A DNA stretch of 64,000 nucleotides, from the NCBI GenBank assembly GCA_932294295.1, contig OW028573.1:62163829-62227828 (forward strand), in the 5' to 3' direction. Positions within the stretch are counted from its first letter, which is position 1. Each line of letters opens with the position of its first letter. The position numbers were made by a program, and so were the translations under genes. Below, in pieces: positions 27,101 through 38,000 of the stretch. Origin of the DNA: Alitta virens. Lineage: Eukaryota; Annelida; Polychaeta; Phyllodocida; Nereididae. A model generated the notes under the pieces. The model made no database searches. It was not told the origin of the DNA and worked only from the letters and a program-made list of their open reading frames with translations.

Positions 27101-27113
27101 CCCCCCCCCCCCC
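27101..27113. repeat. C13 homopolymer
   Basis: Thirteen consecutive C on the plus strand, about 255 bp after the G14 tract and of opposite sense. Confidence 0.9.
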
Positions 27114-28718
27114 TACCCCACCCAGGTGTGTCAACTGCCAGGGTGCCCCACTTTTGTGTCACATGGTTCACATGGCTGCGTGTGTACCCTTCCATTTTGT
27201 ACCATAAGCACCCCCATCAGAGGGGCACGAGCCTTGCCCTTTTATGCCCAATTTGATCACCTTCCATCAGTTCTGCTGGGCTGACAGTCTGCAAACGAAC
27301 TACAAAAGCCTTCAATAGGATTCAATGGGATTCAATAGGACTCCATCGTGACTCTGTCTACCATTAAGATCACAGAAATTCACAAGGTTCACAATTCTTT
27401 TTTCATTTTATCATGAAATCTTTATTATGTTTTCAATTTATCAAACATTTTCACCCCAATAGCCATGTCATTGAAACCTTTCATGGCCCCAGACATCATA
27501 GATTTTCGACCTTACTCTCATGATTTATTGATAAAAGCTACCTTTCTTGCCTGCAGTTCGTTATGAATAAATCATGGCTCAATAGAATCGTTAGCTGGAC
27601 CTGTCTTTACATGTCTTTTAGCACTCGGTTTATCTGATTTACGATGTGTCCGAGCAATCATTAGGTAGAACGTCGATGTTGCTGTTTTACTTGGTAATTA
27701 ATTATTTACGAGTTTTGTGTGTCAAAATAGGTTTTGGACTAATATTATTAAAAATATTAAAAATAAAGAAAGAAAAAAGCATTTTGACTCATGGTTGTAT
27801 TGGCCCAAGTGCTTTTGTGGCGTATATGACTTCTTGGCTTTCCACACCCATTCAGTTATATTGTTGACTTTGAAATTGAGACCTCTTTCCAGGCCTTTTA
27901 AAAATACTTCTAACAAATGCACTGGCGCCCTCTTTCATGTACTGGATTACCTACGTTAACAATTAGCCCGTTGTAGTGCCACCTGGCGTTTCATTTGAGC
28001 CCTGGGAATACCTTGGTGATATTTAGAACGCCCCATTTGTTGCCAATTGCCTTCGTTATTTTCCCAATAGTGTTTGTACTTACTTTGAAAAGAACAAGCT
28101 ATTCCAGCTAATTTTTGAATTTACTAAAAGTTGGGTTTGTGTTGTGGATGTCATGATCCTTTGTATATTACAGTGTATTATTTGAATTTGAAATACATTT
28201 AAAAAAAAAAAGGTCTATTGTATTGATAGAGGCTGATGTATAACGGTCGGGAAAAAAAAAAATTATTGAGAAAACAAGTTTTGTATCAAATTTTCTATAG
28301 CAACTGGAATTAGAATTGGACCGAAAAAAAGTTAATTTCAAGGTCTTAGCGGACTAGGCCACTGTAATGATTTGGTGGCCTTTGGCTGAATTGGTTTGAT
28401 GGAATTTTAAAAATGATAAAAAGATTGAATGGCACCTCACCTCATTAGGTTGCCGAGGAGGGGAGGCAGGCATCACACCCCATTGTCCCAAGTCATGCTT
28501 GCTTTGCAAGACAATCCATCAGGATGGGTTTTTTTTACCAAGTCATTATGTAAACACCGAGCTGGGAGAGTGGGGCTATGGTCTGTAACGATGATGAGAG
28601 AGGTGTGGAAAATATTTGATGGAAGTTAGTTTACTAAGGCTAAGCTAAGGCCATGGTTATTCCTATCAAGTTCTATGCAAGGTAATTGTTGAAGCCTGCG
28701 TATAGCCAATATTGTTAG

Positions 28719-28768
28719 CTGGACAATAGCCATGCTCACAATGGACAATAGCCATGCCCCACAATGCG
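28719..28768. repeat. 22-bp tandem repeat, two copies plus a partial
   Basis: TGGACAATAGCCATG occurs at 28720 and again at 28742, each followed by a CACAAT word; shorter TGGACAA/TGGACAG words follow at about 28774-28788. Confidence 0.85.
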
Positions 28769-28999
28769 ATAACTGGACAATTGGACAGCTACAATGCATT
28801 CGGGGTAATTGATTTGCCCTGCAACTGCTCTGGTGACAAAGTGGCTGCTCTATGGGCCAGACTGGTCATTCTGATGTCCACTATGATCATGACGATGGTC
28901 AGTCCATTTACGTCCATAGCCAGTCTGATGATCGGTGACTGCAGAATAGCACTGCTGTAAATGGCATTGAAGCTAGGTGGCCCTGAATATAAAACTAAA

Positions 29000-29079
29000 C
29001 AATAATGAAAAAACAAAAACTCTGGTGCACTTGAAACCTTGTGTTTCAAGTGCACCAGAGTTTTTGTTTTTTGTTATTG
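29000..29079. repeat. Near-perfect 80-bp hairpin
   Basis: Thirty bases of perfect complementarity: CTCTGGTGCACTTGAAAC ending at 29037 faces GTTTCAAGTGCACCAGAG starting at 29043, with the pairing running on through AAAAAACAAAAA / TTTTTGTTTTTT. The loop is 5 nt. Pairing continues beyond one small bulge to CAATAA / TTATTG at the ends. Confidence 0.9.
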
Positions 29080-29825
29080 ATAATGTAGTAAAATTAGTAT
29101 TGCCTCGAGCAAATTTTAAGGTCACACTTTTCAGAGTGACATGTCATCATAATTTATAAACATCCTGAATTACTTTAATTTAGGTTCACTTTACTTTACA
29201 TTGCACATCTTAAATTCTTTACATTTGAATGTAAACTTGTTTACTCTGTAATTAATAGTATCATGTCATTGTGCTTTCTGTGGGAAATGTGGCTCCAAAC
29301 TACCTAGTTTTTGTTGACAGAGGTCTTGCTGAGACATTGTGAAGACTTTACCAACGTTCTCCTTGTGTTAGTATTATGTTGAGTTGTTCATGTTGTTAGT
29401 CATGCTTGGTTGGTCTTATATATAATATTATTGAATGTGTACACTGCCTTTAATGGGTGAGAAGGTCTAGATATGTGCTGAAATTATGTACACCGACTTG
29501 TCATGACTCAGTGTATGAGAATATATAAGGATATGATGTTACATAAATAGGAAGTACAAAGACTCACAGGAGACTGCGGATGAAATATTATATGGATATG
29601 ACTCAAATTGATATGGCGTGATAATAATGCTGAGGATTTGTCATACATAAAATTAATTTACTTAAACATATGCTTTTTTATATTGCTCATTGTGACATAG
29701 TTTATGTGGAACACACTAGTGTCATTGGTTCTCAATGTCGTGATGTTAAATCAGCTTGATCAGAGGGTATTTGGTTTATTAGTGCATTATACACTGTTAT
29801 TTATATATGCATGAAGATCTGTATT

Positions 29826-29848
29826 GGGGGGGGGGGGAGGGGGGGGGG
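29826..29848. repeat. G12-A-G10 tract
   Basis: A 23-bp purine tract with a single A interruption, able in principle to form a G-quadruplex. Confidence 0.9.
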
Positions 29849-31192
29849 TAAAAAGCTTTTATCTCACAACTTTGCTAATTAGCTGCTGATCTGTATATTG
29901 ATGAGTGATTGCTAATGAATTATAACTTGTTTGAATCACTGCTTAGTGCACTCAGGTCATGGAACACAAATGGTCACTAGGTGATCACTGATCAGTGATG
30001 AAGGGATGCTTGGGCTGATGGCCACGCCCACGGCCCACCTGTATTTCTGCTGCTGCTTTAATTGGAGCGTCTCTCAGCATCAGCAACCAAAAAGCATCAT
30101 TGGATGTTGAACTCCTGAGACATCTACATACCTGTTGTAGAGTGCAACAAATATTGACAACTTATCAATGGACTTATCATCTAAGATCTCTGATTTGATC
30201 TGGATTATTTTTCATTGCTGATAGACCTGACACTTGCGTCACTTAGATGCTTAGACTGACTTATTAGTGTGTAGAAACTATTCTCTGCCTTGTGACATTT
30301 CATTAGGTGGAGTATCATATTCTTTGACATTATTTACCTGAGGTAATTGGGCTTAATCATACAATTGAAGGACAACTTCGGACAACTGTGTTGGATGTAA
30401 ACTATTTCTTAGCGTATAAAAGCTGTTGAGAATTTTTCTTTTCGATGGTCAAGATTACTTCGACGCAGCCTTTTCGAATGTTTTTCTGCGATGGTCCGAG
30501 TCAAGTTCGCTGACGGTAGGTGAATTGGTTTTAAGTTGTACTATTCTAGATAGGAATGTTACATATCTTATACTGTATTTTACACAGTATTCTACAACTT
30601 GTAACTGTGTCACGTTGTCCCGTGTATGACAACTGAAGAAATCAATACAGAATCTTCACCTTGATTTTTATCTTTCTGATGTCTGGGTAACTGTTCTGTT
30701 AACCTAAGTAGAACTAAAATCTGTACTGAGAAAAATTAAATATCCTATATCTGAAGTCCACAAGATAGGACATGGTCAATTTAACTTAGTGATGTTCATA
30801 ATCCCATGATTAGTATGTCATAGTATAGTAATACTTTGAGATGCATTTTGTAAAAGATGAGCACCTGAATCTGTTTAATGATGCTCCTAGGCCTGATGTA
30901 TCTTAAAAGAGACTGATTTTTGTAATTGCAATTAGCAATACTTCTTGGAGAACAATATCAAGATGCAGGTATGACCACTATACCTGTAGTTACTAATGGA
31001 TACCTTATCAGGAAGCATTGTCTTTATTCATTATTATTCCATAGTCTGCTGCTGTTAGTTTCCTTGTCAGAACCTGCTGGAAGCAGCTAAAATAGGATTG
31101 GTGAGCGAAGAATTTTTGTCCTACCTGTCTCAGTCTGGGATTTCCATGACGTAGTAGAATGGCCTGCATGGTATTGATGGGACCTAGATGTG

Positions 31193-31210
31193 CTGCTGCT
31201 GCTGCTGCTG
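31193..31210. repeat. (CTG)6
   Basis: Six CTG units on the plus strand; one member of the dispersed CTG/CAG set in this region. Confidence 0.9.
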
Positions 31211-31658
31211 TTGATGATGAGGCCACACGTACATTTAAATCCCTCTCTTATGGCCACCTTTAGTTCCAGGCTAGGGTGGTCGTAGCTGCAATTAACCAAT
31301 CGTGATCATAGTGACCATAAAGTTTAGGAAATACATTTGTAATACAAATCGATGCTTTTCTTGCAATGGTTGGAGTCGTTAGTCCCAACATGGACAGAAA
31401 TCTTGTAAATGTATCGGGTAGTTTCTGAAGGTGTTCGGAGGGTGGGATAGCTCTTTTTTTAGAGAGGAGGCTAAGCAGGCCTCCTTGAGATTCTATTGAT
31501 GGTCAAACTTGAGAGGTGGTGGTCATTTGGGTGAACTGGTCTTGGGGTGAGGTTCAAGTGTATTGATGGTAGTTAAAAGAAATTTATGGGTAAAAAATGG
31601 ATGATTTAGAGAGGGTATAAAAGCAGCAGAGGTAGGGGGTATTGATCAAGTTGGAGCA

Positions 31659-32152
31659 ATGGCATGGACCTGTCATTCTCTTGACAAGAGGACACATTGA
31701 CTTGGACTGCTCTAATGGTCCCCTGGGAGGCCCTAGTCCATCATACTGAGATGCTGAATTGCAGCAGAATTGGAATTGCAGCAGAATTGGAAAGCCATTT
31801 TGCTCTGAAACTGCTCATCCTCGATTTATATTGCTCACTTATCATACGAGATATTTTTTTGATATGAATCCAATGTGAGAGAAATCAATGTTGCCTTTTT
31901 GCAGCTGGGTCGCCCCACTTCGTACCTTGGGTGAATTGGTCCACTCAGTTTTGGAATTGGCCTGTCTGGTGCGAAGTGAGACTTCGTCAAGTGTTGATAA
32001 AAGGACACAGTGTGTGAGATTAGGTCTGGGGTGATAGGTTATCAACAATTCTTCATATAAAGCATTTAAAAGAAACTAGTCCCCTGCCTTGATATTAAAA
32101 AACAACTTTGAAGATTTACTATGCTATGGCATGGACCTGTCATTCTCTTGAC
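31659..32152. repeat. Pair of exact 27-bp direct repeats, 467 bp apart
   Basis: The word beginning ATGGCATGGACCTGTCATTC occurs at 31659-31685 and again at 32126-32152 with no mismatch. The flanks differ immediately outside. The word is not low complexity. Confidence 0.9.
31757..31790. repeat. 17-bp exact tandem duplication
   Basis: AATTGCAGCAGAATTGG is repeated twice head-to-tail without mismatch. Confidence 0.95.
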
Positions 32153-33598
32153 CAAATACCTTTTATGAATCATTTTATTGTGTATTGATGTTCATGCTAT
32201 TGGTCATTGTCATCGGTCATTTCTATTGGTCATTCTTAGGCAACATGGTGCCTGTATTGGACTGCAATGGCCGTTGTTACTGTCCAATTCAATCGCCTTG
32301 TTTGACTGAGTCTCATTATCGCACGGAATTTGTTTGACAACCTGTCAGGCACATTTTGGTGATCTGCATGTTTTCCTTGGCCCAGGCCAACTAATTGGGA
32401 CAAAAGAGATTGGTCATGTTGTTCGTCTATGTGGACTACAAGGGAAATGGAATTTACATTCATGGCCGTTTCCATAGCAACATGAAGCAATTTTACCTCA
32501 ATAAAGGAAGATTGCTATGACCTTAAATCGAACGCTGCAGCCTATTGCACCCCAGGTTACATAAATTGATTGGAAATCGATTATTGATTGAATCTATGAG
32601 AACCGAACAATTTCATGGCTATAAAAATTAAGCCATGTCCTTGTGAAGCTTTGTGGAAAACATATTTGTGAGCTGTGGGACTTTGTTATAGCTGATGGTC
32701 TCACCTCGTTTTGTATGAATGGATCATTTGGAACTGCCTTATTCAATAATTGATCGTGCCATAGAGGAAACGGTAATGATAAAAGACATGGATTAATGCC
32801 CTTTGTCATTGGGGATCCCTTTAGAGACATTTAAATGCTCCATTTATCCCCCTACCGGAACATAGAAAATAATTAAATGAGGACCTTGTTATGATTTGAA
32901 GTACCCTTAGGTAAATCATTGATTTCAAGACCGGCATCACCTTCAATTTCTAGAGAATGATATATTTGGTAACATAATGTACTCCTGTCTGATTCCCAGG
33001 GTATTAGTAGAGAGTTCCCGTTCAGTACCATCCATGATGGTGATATTTTTCTTAAGTTTTATTCCTTAAGTTACATCATGATTATATGACATTTTAGTGT
33101 GAGCTGCTCTGTCAGTCAATAGTATTAATGATACGAGTGTTGTAGAAAACCAAGCTGAAATTGAGTCGTATAGCTTTGACAGTCTCTGACAGACTTACCC
33201 TTTTTTTTCTTCTTTTTTTTTTGGCGAGTGGGACAATTTACAATTTTTGCTGATCTGGAAAGTTAGAATTGTCAGTTGAATGCTGTAATCAATACGCTGG
33301 GTTGTTAATAATTGAGAGGACCCTAACTGGCTGGAATGGTTGGTCACCCTTGCGTGATTACGTGACAGTTACGCGTCCCCGACGTCTTCGTGGCGTCATT
33401 GGCGCAGTGAACGGCGTCATCATCTCATGTGGTCGAGTAAATTGCTTGTAGCGACGCTTAGGACGCCCACTGGGATGGGGATGGTGCTAGGTGATGCGTG
33501 TTCTAGATTGCTGATCGAGTTCAGGTAAAATGATGGGATCCTTGCCTCAGCAGCAGGTGGCTTGTAGCAATATGTCAGGGATGCTTGACAATCAGGTA

Positions 33599-33665
33599 AG
33601 GTCACACCGAGAGCTATGAGGTCATTGGAGAAGAATCAAGGTCAAATTGGGAAGATCCAAGGTCA
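33599..33665 (+). promoter_or_regulatory. Array of four AGGTCA nuclear-receptor half-sites at 20-21 bp spacing
   Basis: AGGTCA starts at 33599, 33619, 33639 and 33660. Two have the extended form TCAAGGTCA (33636-33644) and CCAAGGTCA (33657-33665), preferred by monomer-binding receptors of the ERR/NR5A type. The spacing is close to two helical turns. Function is inferred. Confidence 0.4.
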
Positions 33666-34593
33666 TTTGAATGGACCGGACTTAAAGGCTTTGCTGCCTC
33701 AGCATCAAATGGAATGGATCAAAGTGAGATTGGGGGAGGAAATGCTCAGGTAGCCATTCTCATTAAGGATGAATGGATCCGTTTGATGGCTGATTAATGG
33801 ATGGGTATTCCCCAGATCATTCACACGCATCAGTGAAGTGGAATCCTCCTCCCCGCTCATCTCACACCCCGATTGCAGCGGCAAACAGTCGTCATCATGT
33901 CACACGGTGCATCTGTCAAGGCCGTTGGCACCTGGTCAACCTTGGTCAGCCCACCTGTCCACCTATTTGATTGCAGTGATCGTGTGTCTCAGTCCATTTG
34001 CATTTTGAACGTGCACCCACTGACCCAAAGCCACAAGAGGCCACTGGAGAACCCCATATCGATTGGCACAAACGATGAACCCTGATTACTGCCAAATTGC
34101 CCCAATTTTCTGCAGTATTAGGACTTCATCTTCTGCAAAAAGATCTAATGCAAAAGATCTATCTCATTAAAGAAACTGGCGTCTTATGTCAAGTAATATG
34201 ACAAACAGTCATGCAGAATTCACTAATAGTTGAGTGGTTTCTTGAAGGACTTGTGATGCAACCTTGCAAGTCACGATTTGCATTTGTTCTTGGCTCTGAA
34301 GGACACAAATGTCATAGAGTGGCAAGACTACATCTAAGTCTTTGCATTCTTGATGACCTGATCTGCATAGATTAAGACAAAGTGCTAAAAGGCTTAGTTC
34401 TACTGCTTGGACATTTGTCATTGTTGTCAATGCTATTGATTGGGCAGTGGTCACTCTGCATGAGATCCAAAAGTAGGTGAGATAGCCTAATTTGCGCTTA
34501 CAAGTCTATCAAGTATGACCTTAAGGCATTGAGATCAAGCAAATGCTACTGACCCAGTTGAGGCAAGGGATCACCCCAGTTTGACGTGTTTGT

Positions 34594-34596
<3 letters not shown>

Positions 34597-34651
<55 letters not shown>
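34597..34651. repeat. (AT)n microsatellite
   Basis: About 54 bp of pure AT dinucleotide repeat. Confidence 0.97.
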
Positions 34652-34655
<4 letters not shown>

Positions 34656-34894
34656 GATACGTGATGCAGATGATGGTGTCATCCCAGTAGCAGCAGCAAC
34701 TACCGTATTTTCTGGATTGCAATTCAGAGTTTCTATTACAGTGCACTTTACATGGAGTTCTTTCTCCGGCCTCTGAACAATATTGGCGTTGGTTTGGTAC
34801 ATGTATTCAAAATACCGTACATCTAAAATCCCAAATTCATCATTACAATCCTATTGTATTCAGTCTCGTTTAGACTATTTTAGATCAAACTTAT

Positions 34895-34918
34895 GATAAG
34901 ATAAGATAAGATAAGATA
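34895..34918. repeat. (GATAA)n microsatellite
   Basis: GATAA repeated almost five times, so five GATA-factor core motifs in tandem. It may be only a simple repeat. Confidence 0.9.
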
Positions 34919-35000
34919 CAATTTTATTAAACATAAGCTATAAAAGCTTTTCGCCGATGCTAAAATGATGGTGCTGCTGCCACTACTACTTTTCAAATTG

Positions 35001-38000
35001 TTGTGATGGCTGAATAATTGATAGCGGAAGAAACGTGGCGCCATGACTCAGGTGGTCCAGCGTCTCACGCACCGTCATAAACACCAAAACCTTCCGTTCT
35101 ACTCCCTACCCAACTCAACAATCCACCATCCCCATTGATTTGTTTGACTAGCAAGCCATTAGTTCGGTGCAGATAATGCTATCCCTTTTATTCCGGGCTC
35201 TACTGCTCTATGTCATTGCTGTTTTGCCAGACCAAACTTGTCTGGGACTAGAATAGTGGTCACTTTTTCAGCAGCTCAATTGCTACTTCCCTGCTAGTTG
35301 CTACTCTGAAATAGGACTGATACATCAGTGTCAGAGTTATATATTGGTGGTAAAACACACTTTTCTTGTATCTCTGTCACACTAACCACTTTTCCAAGCC
35401 GTTGTGCATGATAATGACTTGGAATACTGTTATCAAGAGCCAACTTTAATGATTTTTTGCCCCGTTTGATACTTATGCCGCTGTGAAAAGTACAGGTATC
35501 ATGGCAATGCTAGAAGCTTCCACTACAGATAAGTGTGCCACTAATACTCCTAATGCTACTTTAACTGAAAGCTTCACTGCCACAGTTCGGGACTTCCATA
35601 TGTATCACATAAACACACTGTTGTTCTCAGGAGACCCATGAAGTTGAAAGGGGGTCAATGTATGGCTATTGAGGGACTACTTTTGCTGATGTTGTGCTCT
35701 TCGTGGCATTGCAGATTGCACTGAAAGTAATGAACTGGCTGAGCATGACAATCACTCATCAAGCTTGGTTGCCTTCCCTGTACATTAGCTTTTTATTCAC
35801 TGAATTTGCTTTTACCTCTGTTCTGTATTATAAATCGTGGCTGTAGAGTGTAGGCTTATGTGGCTGCATTAATGTGTGCCCATTAAAAACTAATATTTCC
35901 TTGCAATGTTCATGAGCTACTGGACTCTTTCAATAGTGGATTTTCACGGAAGGTTCTCTGTATTTTCACCCTGTGATTGGCTAAGGCAAAGTGCATCCTA
36001 TCTGCAGTATTTTTAGTGCATTTTAATGTATATTTGACACTAACATTTAGTTGATGTTTTTTTTTCTTTCTGAGAAAGTTATATTTACGGAATCAGTATT
36101 ACCTACTGTGTCTGAAAAGCAAAATGAGTAATAAAAGGAGAGGAAAGACTTATGCCTTGCTGAATTCAGGGAGCCTGTTCAGTGAAAAGACTGTATTCGT
36201 GGATGCAACCAACTACATGTTTTCCCACTGTGCCCCATCTAATTGCAAGAATGACATAATGCTCGTGTGACGGCTAGTATTTGCGAAACTGCCTCCTCTG
36301 TTTCTATTTTATGTACACAACTGCGCATTATCTTTGTCCTCTAGTGCATTTTATGCTGAAAGAACATAAAATAAGACATGTACAAGGAGCTGAGACAATT
36401 ATTTGTGTTAGTTTTGAGGACCAGTAGATAGAGAAATGCAGCAGAAAGTATCACTTGGACATACAAGCCGTTTGACTGATTAAGACTCTTGGCCATTAAG
36501 CTACGAAGTGCTACTTGCTATGTCGTATACACTCAGTATAGGACTTTTTTTTAATCAAAACTAATGATACTAAAGACGTTGTTAATGGTGTTTTTAGCTG
36601 TGCCTGCAATCTTTAATATCAGGTAAAAGGATTGAGACTCAACTGCCAAGACATACTGGGTGCCATGTAATGGACCACCTGCGATATATGCACTTAAATG
36701 ATTGATCTTCAGGCATGGCTATTAGCTCCCAGAGATCATGCCAAGAACTATAGCTGTGTAATACAGTGTGCATCATATCGGTGTACTTAATACTGTAATA
36801 AATGTCGTGGAATCCGCCTTAAGCCGCCTTAAGACCTCTTTGCTATTAAGGTCACCTCATAAATAAGACGTAATGTTTGCCATAGAATGGCGTAGATGTA
36901 TTCTTGCTTGCATAAATTAGCTTATACATGTATGTACTACACAATAAATAGAAATTGCTATTGAGAGTCATTTAAGACCATTTCACCATAAGGGCTAATG
37001 AAGGGTGGTACTAAATACTATCAAAAATGGTGGTTCCACTGTTCCATAACTCATATGTTGAGTTTGTGTCACAAATAGAATTATATGTACAAAGTGGACC
37101 ATGTGGAAGTGAATATTATTGGGTTCAACTTACGTTTTCTTCCTTGTTTCCACTTAGATGGAGATATCAGACACTAGACAGTAAGCAGAATAGATCCAAT
37201 TTGATAGATCTACTTCGATTACATCCAGCTAGCCTTTTGCTCCTGTCAGGGTTCATAACACTTCATGTGTTCACATCAAAGACGAAGCTGAAAACCCTTC
37301 AGGCAACAGACTCTGGATCTAGAAAGATATCCTTCTGCCAAGTCTCATTTAATGCAGTTCAAATAAGTCATTTTAGAAGCGACTAATATTATGTTCAAAC
37401 AGAGGGATATTGTATATATATGTATGTAAAATTGTATTGTATTTTTTTTGGTTAAGTTACCGAGCTGTAACTCTTTGTTTTTATGTGACATAACCATAAG
37501 GAAATAGCCATCTTGAAAGGTGATTTGCTTGTTTAAACATTGGTACCAAGCCAAAGTTAGTTTTGTCTCTTTACAGTTCTGCGCTATAATATATGTGATT
37601 GCCTTTGGGTAGAGTTTTAAGTGGTATAGCTGGCCAAAAGACAGGTTTTATCTCTGGATGTAGCTGTAGAGGTGAAAAGGATTTGCTACTTGAAATACTT
37701 TTTATGTGCCAAGCCTGGGGCATCTTTAGTACTTGATGTGGATCTTTCATTGATAGGAGAATCGCTCTAGGGTGAAGTCTGTTTGATGTGACAATCAATG
37801 AAGAAATACAAACATTTATCATCAGTGTGTGTGTATTGATAGTGATCATCGTCTTGATATCATAAACTGGGTGATAACACGTACCATTTTATTTGCATTA
37901 TTTGGATCGATGATCATCACAACATACACATATAATTATTAAAAACAAACTGTCCTCCAGCTTGATGGCACACCTGATATCCTTTGATCTTGGCAGATAA

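Larger units (their letters stand above)
26001..35000. other. Non-coding DNA, presumed intron (second section)
   Basis: No coding exon recognised. It holds CAGCAC repeats, three G/C homopolymer tracts, a strong hairpin at 29000-29079, an exact 27-bp duplicated word, an AGGTCA ladder at 33599-33665, an (AT)n array and a GATAA array, all listed separately. Confidence 0.45.
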
